From: Gordonia sp. SL306
Lineage (GTDB): Bacteria; Actinomycetota; Actinomycetes; Mycobacteriales; Mycobacteriaceae
Reading direction: 5' to 3'
DNA length: 64,000 nucleotides
Assembly (NCBI RefSeq): GCF_026625785.1
Contig: NZ_CP113063.1
Coordinates: forward strand, 992,001 to 1,056,000
Shown: positions 45,116-54,013 of the stretch, in pieces
Layout of the letters: every line of letters begins with the position of its first letter
Numbering within the stretch: position 1 is the first letter of the stretch
Translations under genes and position numbers: made by a program
Notes under the pieces: model-generated
Told to the model about the DNA's origin: nothing
Database searches by the model: none
What the model saw: only the letters and a program-made list of their open reading frames with translations

Positions 45116-46554
45116 GTCTTGTTGGTGATCACCGGCCGCAGGGCACCGAAATCGCGGTGGCTCAATGCTCCTTGCCACAGCCCGGCGCCGTAGGCGAGAT
45201 CGTCGAGACGCCGGAAAAGGGTGTAGGCGACCGGTCCGAGCGCCGGTCCGGCTTCGGGTTCGGCCACCACCTGGCGGACCCACGAGACCATGCCCTCCGC
45301 GATCGCGACCTCCACCGCGAGTCGGCGGAAGCGCGCGGACACGATCGCGAGGATCACCGCCACCGGCCAGTAATGCCGACAGATCGCCCCGGCCGCTTGC
45401 AGGAGTCCGAACCCGACCGCTCGCCCGGTCATCTGCGTCGCGACGATCGGCGCATCGGGCAGCTCGCCGAGCCGTCGTCGAAGGCGCATGCCGATCTGCC
45501 CGAGGATGATCATGGCGATCGCCAGGCCGATCTTCGTCCGGGTCATCAGCGCGACCACCGCAACAGCCATCGGCACTGACATCACGACGGGGGCGGCGAA
45601 TCCACCGTGCCGGTCCGCGAGATAGGACGCGCCGGTTCCGTAGTACCGTCGGCGGTCGAGCACCGACCGCATCCCGGTCCGGTGGTCGTGGGACACCTGG
45701 GCGACCGGGTCGTAGCGGACCCGCCAGCCCGCCTTGTGCGTCCGCCAGCACAGGTCGACGTCCTCGGCGACCCGCAGAGTCTCGTCGAAGTCCTGAAAGG
45801 CGCTACGCCGCACCAACATTGCAGCACTCGGCACATACGGGACCCGGCTGCCGGGAACCACGGAGCACTCGTTCGGGCCCATGTCGAGCGACGAATACCC
45901 GTTCTCGTAGCGCTCGGACAGCGAGACATCGCAGTCGTCGCGACTCAGCCCCACGATCCGAGGTGCCACGATCCCGACCGCCGGATCGGAGAAATGCCCC
46001 AGCAGCATGGTCAGCCAATCCGCCGGGGGCACCACGTCGGAGTCGAGGAAGGCCACGAAATCCGTCGTCGCCGCCGCGGCCCCCGCATTGCGGGCGGCCG
46101 AGGGACCGCGATTCTCGTCGAAACGGATCAGCGTGACGTCCCGGCCGCACGCCCGCAGCGGTACGTCGGAGCCGTCGTCGACGACGATCACCTTCGCACC
46201 GGAGACGGCCTGCAGCAGACGGTCGACCCCTGGCTGGTTGCCGCGCACCGGCACCACGACCGTGACGTTCTCGGGTCGCGGCCCGAACATGGGGCGGGGG
46301 TTGGCAATTCCGCTGTCGAGCAGACGACGCGCAAGACTCCGGGTGGCCGCGTCGACAACCTCGATGCGGCCGTCGGCCGATGTCATCCCCAGCGCGGCGT
46401 CGGTGAGGCGGAGCATCCGGGTGGGCGATCCGCCGACGAGGTAGCGGAGATCCTTGTGCGGCGCGCACCGCATGTCGATCTGGACCTGGAAACCATCGGG
46501 CAGACTGTGGTCGACGGCAGCGGTCGGCGGCAGTTCCTTCTCGACCGCGGTCAT
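45112..46554 (-). CDS. mftF: MftF, mycofactocin glycosyltransferase
   Basis: 480 residues. A family-2 glycosyltransferase domain (about 85-310) has VTVVVPVRGNQPGVDRLL, the acceptor loop FDENRGPSAARNAG, FLDSDVVPP (DxD-like) and AEDVDLCWRTHKAGW. Two or three hydrophobic stretches follow near 325-400. MftF adds the oligoglucose chain to the mycofactocin core. The ATG (MTAVEKELP) overlaps the mftE stop. The order mftE-mftF-mftG is standard. Confidence 0.95.
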   Translation of the reverse strand: MTAVEKELPPTAAVDHSLPDGFQVQIDMRCAPHKDLRYLVGGSPTRMLRLTDAALGMTSADGRIEVVDAATRSLARRLLDSGIANPRPMFGPRPENVTVVVPVRGNQPGVDRLLQAVSGAKVIVVDDGSDVPLRACGRDVTLIRFDENRGPSAARNAGAAAATTDFVAFLDSDVVPPADWLTMLLGHFSDPAVGIVAPRIVGLSRDDCDVSLSERYENGYSSLDMGPNECSVVPGSRVPYVPSAAMLVRRSAFQDFDETLRVAEDVDLCWRTHKAGWRVRYDPVAQVSHDHRTGMRSVLDRRRYYGTGASYLADRHGGFAAPVVMSVPMAVAVVALMTRTKIGLAIAMIILGQIGMRLRRRLGELPDAPIVATQMTGRAVGFGLLQAAGAICRHYWPVAVILAIVSARFRRLAVEVAIAEGMVSWVRQVVAEPEAGPALGPVAYTLFRRLDDLAYGAGLWQGALSHRDFGALRPVITNKT

Positions 46555-47282
46555 GCGAGTCGCCCCGACTCTCCGACCGACCACGATCCGACGGCCGTGA
46601 CCAGCGCGGTGACCAGCGCGTCGGTCACGCTCGCGCCGTGCTCCGCGCTCGCGCCGGTCGGATCACCCAGCACGCCGTTGGTGCTCACCGCGGCGACACC
46701 GCCGGCGCGCATCGCGGGCAGCAACGCGGAAACGGGGGTGACGTTTCCGACCTCGGCAGCGGAGAGGCTGACGTCCTCCGGCGAAAAGTGCAGCAGCACA
46801 GAGGTTTCGGTGATCCCGGCGTGCGCATCGGCCCCCGGAGTGGCGCAGGGGAACCAGGCGGCGTCGCGACCTTCGTAGCGCAGGGTGTCCACCGCGGCGG
46901 CCAGCGTCGGCCCGTTGCCGCCGTGTCCGTTGACGAAGACCACACGGTCCGCCCAGCGGCAGGCGCTGCGGCCGTACTCCACCAGGAGGAGGTGCAGGGC
47001 CTCGTGCCCGACCGAGATGGTCCCCGGGAAGCCCTCGTGCTCACCGCTCGCACCGTAGTTGATGGCGGGGGCGGCCGCCACGAGTCGGGGCTCCTCCCCG
47101 CCGTCGGCAACAGAGAATCGTTCGGCAGCGCGGCCGGCGACGGCCGTCGCGATCCTGCTGTCGGTGTCGAGCGGGAGATGCGGACCGTGCTGCTCGGTGG
47201 CGCCCAGCGGGACCAGAAGGGTGACCGATCGATCCGACAGTTGAGGCCAGCACAACTGTCCCAGTGCGGCCCGACGCTCCAT
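46551..47282 (-). CDS. mftE: MftE, creatininase-family mycofactocin peptidase
   Basis: 243 residues. The metal site of creatininase-type amidases is present: PLGATEQHGPHLPLDTD near 27, INYGASGEHEGFPGT and FVNGHGGNGPTL. MftE cleaves modified MftA to release the C-terminal Val-Tyr-derived core. The ATG giving MERRAALGQL is preferred; the frame extends upstream without a clear ribosome binding site. It is separated from mftD by about 3.6 kb of other genes, which is unusual. Confidence 0.93.
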   Translation of the reverse strand: MERRAALGQLCWPQLSDRSVTLLVPLGATEQHGPHLPLDTDSRIATAVAGRAAERFSVADGGEEPRLVAAAPAINYGASGEHEGFPGTISVGHEALHLLLVEYGRSACRWADRVVFVNGHGGNGPTLAAAVDTLRYEGRDAAWFPCATPGADAHAGITETSVLLHFSPEDVSLSAAEVGNVTPVSALLPAMRAGGVAAVSTNGVLGDPTGASAEHGASVTDALVTALVTAVGSWSVGESGRLA

Positions 47283-47464
47283 TCGTTCAACTCTAGCGAC
47301 GCGGTCGATGCGTGTTAACCGAGTCGGTGCAATTTGTTTGATTCGATTTCGATGATTCCCTGATTGCCCAGGCCCAGTTGTCCGAGCGATCGATCGGTTA
47401 TGGGATGCTGGTCCGACAGACGTGAGACCCGACACATCGGGCGGGTACGGACCGGGAGGACATC

Positions 47465-48577
47465 ATGACGTCAACGGCGCCGCGCAGCAGCGGAAAGAGT
47501 GGGCCCCTCAGCGCAATCCGTGTGGTCGAGTTCGCGGGCATCGGACCCGGCCCACATGCGGCGATGCTGCTGGCCGACCTCGGGGCCGACGTGATTCGCG
47601 TGCAGCGTCCGGGCTCGCTGCCGGCACCCGACCGCAACGCGGATGCGCTCCTGCGTGGCCGCCGGGTCGTCGAGGCGAACCTGAAGGATGCCGGGGACCG
47701 CGACACCATCCTGCGCCTGGTCACCAAGGCCGATGTGGTGCTGGAGGGCTTCCGGCCTGGGGTGATGGAACGACTCGGCTTCGGACCCGACGATCTGTCG
47801 GCCATCAATCCCGGCCTGGTCTACGGGCGGATGACCGGCTGGGGCCAGGAGGGCCCGCGTGCCGACCGCGCCGGACACGACATCAACTACATCTCACTGA
47901 CCGGAATGCTGCACGCCATCGGCCGCAAAGAGGATCGCCCCGTGCCGCCGCTCAATCTCGCCGGCGATTTCGGTGGCGGATCGATGTTCCTCGTCATGGG
48001 AGTCCTCGCCGCGCTCCTCGAACGACAGACCTCGGGCAACGGACAGGTCGTCGACGCCGCCATGGTCGACGGTGCGTCGGTGCTCGGCCAGATGATGTGG
48101 GCCTTCCGCGGGACCGGACTCTGGAGCGACGCGCGCGGCGTGAACATGCTCGACACCGGCGCGCCGTACTACGAGGTCTACGAGACCTCCGATGGCAAGT
48201 ACATGGCGGTCGGTGCGATCGAACCGCAGTTCTACGCCGAATTGCTGACCGGACTGGGCCTGGCCGACGCCGACCTGCCCGACCAGAACGATATTGCCAA
48301 CTGGCCCAAGCTCAAAGAGGTGTTCACCGACACCTTCAAGTCGCGGACCCGCGACGAGTGGACAAAGGTCTTCGACGGTACGGACGCCTGCACCTCACCG
48401 GTCCTCGACTTCGGCGAGGCGCCGGCCGATCCGCACATGGCGGCACGCGCCAACCTCGTCGAGATCGACGGCGTGATGCAGGCACAGGTCGCTCCCCGCT
48501 TCTCCCGCACATCGCCGGAGACCCCCACGGGCCCGGTCCGCGAGGCGACCGACCCCGCCACCCTCTGGCAAGACTGA
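47465..48577 (+). CDS. CaiB/BaiF-family CoA transferase, alpha-methylacyl-CoA racemase-like
   Basis: 370 residues. It shares the Mcr/AMACR pattern: [40 protein letters not shown] (catalytic His near 138) and [16 protein letters not shown] (catalytic Asp near 168). Alpha-methylacyl-CoA racemase inverts the methyl branch at C2 of acyl-CoA esters; mycobacterial Mcr serves sterol side-chain and branched fatty acid breakdown. It is divergent from mftE and is followed by a C-rich tract and a large hairpin. The steroid gene kshB a few kilobases away fits a sterol role. Confidence 0.9.
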   Translation: MTSTAPRSSGKSGPLSAIRVVEFAGIGPGPHAAMLLADLGADVIRVQRPGSLPAPDRNADALLRGRRVVEANLKDAGDRDTILRLVTKADVVLEGFRPGVMERLGFGPDDLSAINPGLVYGRMTGWGQEGPRADRAGHDINYISLTGMLHAIGRKEDRPVPPLNLAGDFGGGSMFLVMGVLAALLERQTSGNGQVVDAAMVDGASVLGQMMWAFRGTGLWSDARGVNMLDTGAPYYEVYETSDGKYMAVGAIEPQFYAELLTGLGLADADLPDQNDIANWPKLKEVFTDTFKSRTRDEWTKVFDGTDACTSPVLDFGEAPADPHMAARANLVEIDGVMQAQVAPRFSRTSPETPTGPVREATDPATLWQD

Positions 48578-48624
48578 TCCCCACCCCTCCCACACACTCC
48601 CCTCCCCTCCCCCCTAACCCCCTC
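48578..48624 (+). other. C-rich tract after the racemase gene
   Basis: 47 bases with almost no G, made of runs of three to six C broken by T or A. It starts right after the stop codon and runs into the hairpin at 48625. It could be a Rho-binding region, or an i-motif/G-quadruplex on the other strand. A mirror-image G-rich tract flanks the right side of the DUF559 gene. Confidence 0.7.
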
Positions 48625-48697
48625 CGCAGCCGCGACGGTTCCCGTCAGCCGCGCCCCCTTTTACCCGGCGCGGTTGACGGGAACCGTCGCGGCTGCG
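48625..48697. repeat. Long inverted repeat (hairpin) left of DUF559 gene
   Basis: Two 31-base arms (48625-48655 and 48667-48697) differ at one position and enclose an 11-base loop containing TTTTTA. The arm begins CGCAGCCGCGACGGTTCCC, which is also the start of the hairpin at 49750-49824. It lies 112 bases before the DUF559 gene and 47 bases after the racemase stop. Confidence 0.92.
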
Positions 48698-48809
48698 TTC
48701 TGGGTTTGGCGGGTGGAGGGGGTGTGGATGGGTTGGTGGGCGGTTCGGGGTTGTGCACAGATGTCGGCCCGAGCGTCCGATCGAGGCATGACCGGCGGAT
48801 CATCGCTGC

Positions 48810-49748
48810 ATGGACGAACACGGCGACACCTCGTCGTCGGACATGTTCCGCAGGCGCGACGCGCTCATCGCCCGCGGTTCCGATGACCGGCGACTGCGTC
48901 AGGAACTCGACGGCGGCACGCTGATCAAACCGTGGCGCGGCGTCTATCTTCCTGCGCCGGAATCGAGTTCCGCCGACGCCGCCTACCTGGCCCGGGTATT
49001 GGCCGCGTGCGAGGTCGCGGAGATCGACAAGGTGGTCAGTCATCAGTCCGCAGCAGCACTCCATGGCCTGCCGCTGCTGCACCCCGACCGTTCCCATGTG
49101 CACTTCACCGTGAATCGCGCCTCCGGTGGTCATCGACGGGGACAAGTCCTCCACCCTGCACGACTCGCGTCCGCCGACGTCGTGTCCGTCGACGGACGTA
49201 CGGTCACCTCGCTCGCCCGCACCGCGGCCGACATCGCACGAACCGGGAACATGATCCAGGCCGTGTGTGTCTTCGATTCCGCACTACGTGCGGGAGCAAC
49301 AGTCGACGAACTCCGCGACGTCGTGGCTCGCAACCGCGGTCGAGTCGGCAACACCGTGGCGCGCGCGGCCCTCCCCCACGCGAACCCGCAGTCGGAATCC
49401 ATCGCCGAATCATTCAGTCGGGCACTGATCGTCGGCTTCGACGACGTCCCAACCCCCGTCGTGCAGCACGAGTTGTTCACACCCTCCGGGCTCTTCGTCG
49501 CCCGCGTGGACCTCTACTGGGAAGAAGACCGGATGGTCGGGGAGGTCGACGGTCGCGCAAAGTACACCGCCGATCTCGAACCGGGAGAGCAGCCCGGTGA
49601 CCGGGTCTGGGATGAGAAACGTCGCGAAGACGCCATCCGGGACCTCGACGAGACCGTGGTCCGATGGGGATGGCAGGAGTGCATGCACCCCGAACGACTC
49701 CACGCACTCCTCCGCCGCGGCCTGGACCGCGCCCGCAGACGCCGCTGA
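48810..49748 (+). CDS. AbiEi-antitoxin-like / DUF559 (Vsr-fold nuclease-like) protein
   Basis: 312 residues. The N-terminal ~60 residues (DALIARGSDDRRLRQEL, GTLIKPWRGVYLP) resemble the winged helix of AbiEi-type antitoxins. A middle part carries VSHQSAAALHGLPLL and TSLARTAADIART. The C-terminal DUF559 region has ESIAESFSRALIVG, then VDLYWEEDRMVGEVDGRAKY, a PD-(D/E)xK-like D...ExD arrangement of Vsr-type endonucleases. No toxin partner is adjacent. Such genes are common, often multicopy and unexplained in mycolic-acid actinobacteria. It is enclosed by two related hairpins, which sets it apart from all neighbours. ATG at 48843 is an alternative start. Confidence 0.85.
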   Translation: MDEHGDTSSSDMFRRRDALIARGSDDRRLRQELDGGTLIKPWRGVYLPAPESSSADAAYLARVLAACEVAEIDKVVSHQSAAALHGLPLLHPDRSHVHFTVNRASGGHRRGQVLHPARLASADVVSVDGRTVTSLARTAADIARTGNMIQAVCVFDSALRAGATVDELRDVVARNRGRVGNTVARAALPHANPQSESIAESFSRALIVGFDDVPTPVVQHELFTPSGLFVARVDLYWEEDRMVGEVDGRAKYTADLEPGEQPGDRVWDEKRREDAIRDLDETVVRWGWQECMHPERLHALLRRGLDRARRRR

Positions 49749-49749
49749 A

Positions 49750-49824
49750 CCGCAGCCGCGACGGTTCCCAGCATCCGCGCCGGGTAATCGGGGTCGCGGA
49801 TGCCGGAAACCGTCGCGGCTGCGG
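49750..49824. repeat. Long inverted repeat (hairpin) right of DUF559 gene
   Basis: Two 30-base arms (49750-49779 and 49795-49824), differing at two positions, enclose a 15-base loop. The first 18 bases, CGCAGCCGCGACGGTTCC, are shared with the left hairpin. It begins one base after the DUF559 stop codon, so it could end that transcript as well as the converging SDR transcript. Confidence 0.92.
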
Positions 49825-49847
49825 AAAGGGGTTTGCGTGGGTGGGGC

Positions 49848-49892
49848 GAGAGGGGTGGGAGGGAGAGGGGTGGGAGGGAGAGGGTTGGGGGG
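49848..49892 (+). repeat. Three 15-base G-rich tandem repeats, G-quadruplex-prone
   Basis: The unit GAGAGGGGTGGGAGG occurs twice exactly and a third time with changes, abutting the stop codon of the minus-strand SDR gene. The runs of three to six G with short loops can form G-quadruplexes on the plus strand. On the SDR transcript the tract is C-rich, mirroring the tract after the racemase gene. Confidence 0.88.
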
Positions 49893-50705
49893 TCAGACTT
49901 TGGAGTTGCCCATGTCGATCTGGAACTCCGCCCCGGTGATCGCCTTGGCGCCGTCCGAGGACAGATACAGCACGGCATCGGAGATCTCGTCCAACGAGGC
50001 CACCGGGTGGTAGTCGAGCACGGAGGTCAGATGTGGTGTCACCCAAGGCATACCGAAGATCCGGTGCGCCTCGGTGTCGGCGACCCCCATCGGGGTGTCG
50101 ACCGCGTAGGGGTGGACGCTGTTGACCCGGATCCGGTAATGCCCGAGTTCCTTGGCCGCCGTCTGGGTGAGACCGCGCAGTCCGAACTTCGAGGCCGAGT
50201 ACGACGCCTGCAACGGCATGGCCTTCAGCCCTGCCACGGAACTGATCACGACGATGGAACCGCCGTTGCCTGCCTCGAGCATCGCGGGGATGGTCGCCTT
50301 CAGGGTCTTCCACGTGCCGACCAGGTTGACGTCGACGACGTCGGTGAACTGCTCCTCGGAGAGTTCCCACACTTTGCCCCACGTGAGGATGCCCGCGTTG
50401 GCGATCACGTGGTCGAGACCGCCGAACTGTTCGACCCCGTCGGCGACCAGTTCTTGCTGGAACGCGAGGTCGCGTGTATCACCCTGGCGGGCAAGAATTT
50501 TACCCCCGGCCTCCTCGACGAGCCGGATCGTCTCGGCGAAGTCGTCGGTGGTCGCCGACGGATAGGTGGCGTGCTCGGCCACCGGACCGGCGATGTCGAG
50601 ACCGATGATTGCCGCGCCCTCGCGTGCGAATCGCAGGGCATGATTCCGGCCCTGCCCACGTGCGATACCGGTGATGTAGACGACCTTGCCGTCGAATTGG
50701 CCCAT
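49893..50705 (-). CDS. Mycofactocin-coupled short-chain dehydrogenase/reductase
   Basis: 270 residues, SDR fold with a tightly bound nicotinamide. The cofactor motif is TGIARGQGRNHA near 12; IANAG lies near 95 and the catalytic Ser-Tyr-Lys is in VVISSVAGL and YSASKFG near 160. The insertion after the second strand (PVAEHATYPSATTDDFAETI) is typical of the family that exchanges electrons with mycofactocin instead of free NAD. The substrate is an unknown alcohol. It lies behind mftD with a 159-base gap holding a KstR-type box, so it may have its own sterol-responsive promoter. An upstream ATG at 50720 is possible. Confidence 0.9.
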   Translation of the reverse strand: MGQFDGKVVYITGIARGQGRNHALRFAREGAAIIGLDIAGPVAEHATYPSATTDDFAETIRLVEEAGGKILARQGDTRDLAFQQELVADGVEQFGGLDHVIANAGILTWGKVWELSEEQFTDVVDVNLVGTWKTLKATIPAMLEAGNGGSIVVISSVAGLKAMPLQASYSASKFGLRGLTQTAAKELGHYRIRVNSVHPYAVDTPMGVADTEAHRIFGMPWVTPHLTSVLDYHPVASLDEISDAVLYLSSDGAKAITGAEFQIDMGNSKV

Positions 50706-50818
50706 CCGCCGAGTCCTCATTCTCTCGTTCTGGTCACCGGTGGCGATGGTCCCGTCTCCGCACCCCCGGCACCGGAGATACGCGAACACCCGCCACGGGT
50801 GAACTGTGTCGCAAAAAC

Positions 50819-50832
50819 TGTAACACGTTCTA
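50819..50832. promoter_or_regulatory. KstR-type operator upstream of the mycofactocin-coupled SDR
   Basis: TGTAACACGTTCTA fits the published KstR palindrome TnnAACnnGTTnnA at every fixed position. It is 114 bases before the SDR start and within the mftD-SDR gap. KstR represses cholesterol-catabolism genes in mycobacteria and rhodococci. Confidence 0.6.
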
Positions 50833-50864
50833 CTTTGTGGCGGGCGTTCGCGAGACCCGAGAGA

Positions 50865-52061
50865 TCAGTTGTCGCCGAAGGTGCGTTCGAAATCCTCCGG
50901 GATGATCAGGTCGTTCCGGGACAGTTCGTGAACACTCTTGTGCCCCAGCCCCATGACCACACCGTCGAGACCCATGCGTAGCAGGTCGAGGACGTTCTCG
51001 ACACCGGCCTGACCGTTCGCCGCCAGACCCCAGAGGTAGGCGCGGCCGACCATGACGGCCCGGGCGCCCAAGGCCAGGGCCTTGGCAACGTCGCTGCCCC
51101 GGCGGACGCCACCGTCCAGCAGGACGTCGACCTGATTGCCCACCTGATCCGCGATCGGACCGAGCAGCCGGATCGTGGCCGGGGTGCCGTCCAGGTTGTT
51201 GCCACCGTGATTCGAGACGGAGATGGCCGACGCACCGATGTCGACGGCCCGCTTGGCATCATCGATTCGGGTGATGCCCTTGACCATGAACGGCCCGTCC
51301 CACTGCTCGCGCAGCCATTGCAGGTCCTCCCAGGTGGGCGGCGGAGTGTTCATCCACTGGCCGTAGGCTCCGAAGAACGTCGGTCCCTGCTCCCCCTTGG
51401 GCGTCAGGTTGGGCGCGGTGAGGTCGGGGATCTCGACCTTGCCGCCGCGGACCCAGTCGAGGGCGTAGCGAGGTTTGACCGCGATCTCCGGTGCCAGTTT
51501 CAGCAGCGCCTGGAAATCGACCTTCTCCGGGATGTCCGGGCTGCCCCAGTCGCGACCGATGTTGAACACCCAGTCGGTGGTGACGATGAGCCCCTGGGCG
51601 CCTGCCTCCTTGGCTCGCTGTGCGCGAGCGAGGATGTCGTCACGCGTGCCCAGCCAGTAGATCTGGAAGAAGACCTTGTCGTTGACGGCGGTGACCTCTT
51701 CCACCGGATGCGATGCGAAGCTCGACAGCCCCATGGCCGTCCCCCGCGCGGCTGCCGCTCGGGCGACCGCGACCTCGCCGTCGGGGTCGACGGCCTGCAC
51801 GCCGGTCGGCGAGATCATCACCGGGAACGAGAGCTCCTGGCCCATCACCGTGGTGGACAGCTCGCGATCCGGCTGTGCGCCGACCACGTGCGGCGCGAAG
51901 CCGAGTTCGGAGAACGCATTGACGTTGTCGTTCAGCGTGATACCGGCCTGCGTACCGGCGACCAACGACGCGTACACCGACTTCGGCAGCCGCTTCTTCG
52001 CACGACGCTGCGCCTCGTGAACGGTTTCGAACCACGGGTTGCGGGCCCAGGGATTGGCCAT
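50865..52061 (-). CDS. mftD: MftD, FMN-dependent mycofactocin oxidase
   Basis: 398 residues, alpha-hydroxyacid oxidase fold (FMN barrel). Key parts: FPVMISPTGVQAV, MGLSSFASHPVEEV, GLIVTTDW, the catalytic His in SVSNHGGNNLDG near 275 and LLDGGVRRGSDVAKALALGA. MftD oxidises the AHDP intermediate released by MftE to premycofactocin, creating the redox-active dicarbonyl. It begins MANPWARNPWFETV. It follows mftC after 79 bases. Confidence 0.95.
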   Translation of the reverse strand: MANPWARNPWFETVHEAQRRAKKRLPKSVYASLVAGTQAGITLNDNVNAFSELGFAPHVVGAQPDRELSTTVMGQELSFPVMISPTGVQAVDPDGEVAVARAAAARGTAMGLSSFASHPVEEVTAVNDKVFFQIYWLGTRDDILARAQRAKEAGAQGLIVTTDWVFNIGRDWGSPDIPEKVDFQALLKLAPEIAVKPRYALDWVRGGKVEIPDLTAPNLTPKGEQGPTFFGAYGQWMNTPPPTWEDLQWLREQWDGPFMVKGITRIDDAKRAVDIGASAISVSNHGGNNLDGTPATIRLLGPIADQVGNQVDVLLDGGVRRGSDVAKALALGARAVMVGRAYLWGLAANGQAGVENVLDLLRMGLDGVVMGLGHKSVHELSRNDLIIPEDFERTFGDN

Positions 52062-52140
52062 TGTCTTTCCTACCTACTTCATTGTGGGATGGCAGCACGG
52101 ATCACCCGAAGGGTCGGGCATCCCGTCGCTACGGGGTGGG

Positions 52141-53418
52141 TCAGAGTGTGAAGCCCGCGAGCGGGTTCTCGTCACAGCTCTTCGACGGCGGGGCACCGAC
52201 CGGCAACAGATCGCCGTCGGCCTGGCGGGTCATCAGCGTCAGCGGCGTGCCACGTGAATGATCTTTGTTCGCAGTCGGTTTGGAGCGCTCACCGGCCAGC
52301 AACTGCTCGCCGTAGCCTTGCACGCACTCCGGGTCGGGCCCGGCAAGGGGCAGGCCGGTGAAGAATTTCGCGGCCATACAGCCGCCGCGGCACGCATCGA
52401 AGTGGGCGCACTTCGTGCAGGCTCCCGCGTTCTGCGGTTCGCGCAGTTCGGTGAACAGATCCGAGTGCTGCCAGATCTGCTGGAAGCCGCCGTCGGTGAG
52501 GATGTTGCCGGCGAGGAAGTTCTCGTGGATCGCGAACGGGCAGGCGTACACATCGCCGACCGGATCGATGAGGCACACCACGCGGCCGGCACCACACAGG
52601 TTCAGCCCCGGGAGTGCGCCACCACCATCGGTCCCGCCGAACGCGGAGAGATGGAAGAACGAGTCACCGGTCAGTACCCCGTCCCCGTGCGCGACAAGCC
52701 AGTTGTAGAGCTCACGCTGCTGTTCGGGCAGCGGGTGCAGATCGTCCCACACGTCGGCGCCGCGACCCGATGGACGCAAGCGGGTGATGCGCAGGGTCGC
52801 GTTGTACCGGTCGGCCAGCGCCTTGAACTCGTCGAGCTGCTCGACGTTCTGCCGCGTCATCACGACGCTGATCTTCGCGTCGGCGAAGCCCGCCTCGTGC
52901 AGGTTCTCCAGGGCGCGCACCGCCATGTCGAAGGAGCCCGGGCCGCGGACCGCGTCGTTGACCTCCGCGGTGGCGCCGTCGAGCGAGATCTGTACGTCGA
53001 CGTAATCCGAGGCAGCCAGACGCTCCGCCACTGCCTTGTCGATTCGTAATCCGTTGGTGGAGAACTTCACCCCGACCTGGTGGCTGGTCGCGTAGTCGAC
53101 CAGCTCCCAGAAGTCGGGCCGAACGGTCGGTTCGCCGCCGCCGATGTTGACGTAGAAGACCTGCATGCGCTGCAGCTCGTCGATGATCGCCTTGCACTGT
53201 TCGGTGGAGAGCTCGCGCGGGTCGCGCTTACCCGACGACGACAGGCAGTGCACACACGCGAGGTTGCACGCGTAGGTCAGCTCCCAGGTCAGGCAGATCG
53301 GGGCGTCTAGGCCCTTCTCGAACTGGTCGACCAGCCGTCCCACCTTGGGGGCCTTCGGGGCAGGCGGCGCAGGTGCGACGAGATCCGTTGCGGTGGGCGG
53401 AAGTTCCAATGTGGTCAT
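52141..53418 (-). CDS. mftC: MftC, radical SAM mycofactocin maturase
   Basis: 425 residues. The radical SAM cluster motif CNLACVHC (Cx3Cx2C) is near residue 50, and the C-terminal SPASM region has several cysteines (LCGAGRVVC, VYACPF, CTKCAHFDACRGGC) that bind auxiliary Fe-S clusters. MftC decarboxylates the C-terminal Tyr of MftA and forms the Val-Tyr carbon-carbon link, with MftB presenting the peptide. The ATG start gives MTTLELPPTATD. It follows mftB after 42 bases. Confidence 0.97.
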   Translation of the reverse strand: MTTLELPPTATDLVAPAPPAPKAPKVGRLVDQFEKGLDAPICLTWELTYACNLACVHCLSSSGKRDPRELSTEQCKAIIDELQRMQVFYVNIGGGEPTVRPDFWELVDYATSHQVGVKFSTNGLRIDKAVAERLAASDYVDVQISLDGATAEVNDAVRGPGSFDMAVRALENLHEAGFADAKISVVMTRQNVEQLDEFKALADRYNATLRITRLRPSGRGADVWDDLHPLPEQQRELYNWLVAHGDGVLTGDSFFHLSAFGGTDGGGALPGLNLCGAGRVVCLIDPVGDVYACPFAIHENFLAGNILTDGGFQQIWQHSDLFTELREPQNAGACTKCAHFDACRGGCMAAKFFTGLPLAGPDPECVQGYGEQLLAGERSKPTANKDHSRGTPLTLMTRQADGDLLPVGAPPSKSCDENPLAGFTL

Positions 53419-53460
53419 CGGGTGTGACTCCTCAGGGCTGGGCGAGGCGAAGGACAGTAC

Positions 53461-53805
53461 TCAGGCGGCGGGGCGGGGGACGATCATGCCCGAGTCGGCG
53501 AGCGCGCCGAGCGCCTGCACGTAGAGCGCACGATCTGCTTCGCCGATGCCTGCGGCGGCCAACGCGTCCGAGGCACTGGCGTGGTCGCCGAGTGAGGACA
53601 CGATGTCCACGACTGTCAGGTTCTTCAGGAAGGACAGCTTGCGGGTGCCGAAATGGTAGAGCAGCGCGCCGAACGGCTCGGGCCGCAGAGCGACCTTCGG
53701 ATTGAGCGTCCATGCCCCACCGGAATCGAATTGCGGTGCCGGGCCGGTGCCGGCGGCCGCGTCGAGGCGGCCGCCGGACACCGGTGCGGATGCCGGGGTC
53801 GACAT
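53461..53805 (-). CDS. mftB: MftB, peptide chaperone (PqqD-like RRE)
   Basis: 114 residues. A Gly/Ala/Pro-rich N-terminus of about 30 residues precedes a RiPP-recognition element: WTLNPKVALRPEPFGALLYH, KLSFLKNLTVVDIV and a closing helix. MftB binds the MftA leader and delivers it to MftC. The ATG shares one base with the mftA stop (TGATG), a strong sign of coupled translation in fixed ratio. Confidence 0.93.
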   Translation of the reverse strand: MSTPASAPVSGGRLDAAAGTGPAPQFDSGGAWTLNPKVALRPEPFGALLYHFGTRKLSFLKNLTVVDIVSSLGDHASASDALAAAGIGEADRALYVQALGALADSGMIVPRPAA

Positions 53806-53903
53806 CAGTAGACCCCGCACATCCCGTCGATCGACACCTCTTCGACGAGGGACTCGCCCACGAGCTCGGTGTCCTGCGTCGACGTGGCTGACTGATCGGC
53901 CAT
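53805..53903 (-). CDS. mftA: MftA, mycofactocin precursor peptide
   Basis: 32 residues ending IDGMCGVY, the invariant MftA tail. The terminal Val-Tyr is the part converted to the redox cofactor, and the rest is leader (it begins [10 protein letters not shown] and contains GESLVEEVS). The ATG has GGAGG with good spacing. The gene is too short for many gene finders. It is first in the mftABCD operon and divergent from mftR. Confidence 0.96.
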   Translation of the reverse strand: MADQSATSTQDTELVGESLVEEVSIDGMCGVY

Positions 53904-53929
53904 GATCCAACCTCCAATTTTTGACGGTA

Positions 53930-53943
53930 GTGATGCGGATCAC
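53930..53943. promoter_or_regulatory. mftA-mftR divergent control region, candidate MftR site
   Basis: GTGAT-GCGG-ATCAC is a perfect inverted repeat in the 110-base gap between mftA and mftR. A TATAAT lies at 53951-53956 on the plus strand. MftR is a TetR-type repressor known to act on this intergenic region in mycobacteria, and the palindrome is the best candidate for its binding site. Confidence 0.45.
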
Positions 53944-54013
53944 CGAATACTATAATGGCACTCGGTGCAGAAAAACACCCCCGGGCCAAAACTGACCAGA
54001 CGGACAGGTGACG

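Noticed and set aside
45116..45751. In-frame upstream extension of mftG
   Set aside because: It lies within mftF in another frame, and the FAD motif begins right after the ATG at 45115.
48810..49748. Complete AbiEi/AbiEii toxin-antitoxin pair
   Set aside because: Only the antitoxin-type helix is present and no nucleotidyltransferase toxin gene lies beside it.
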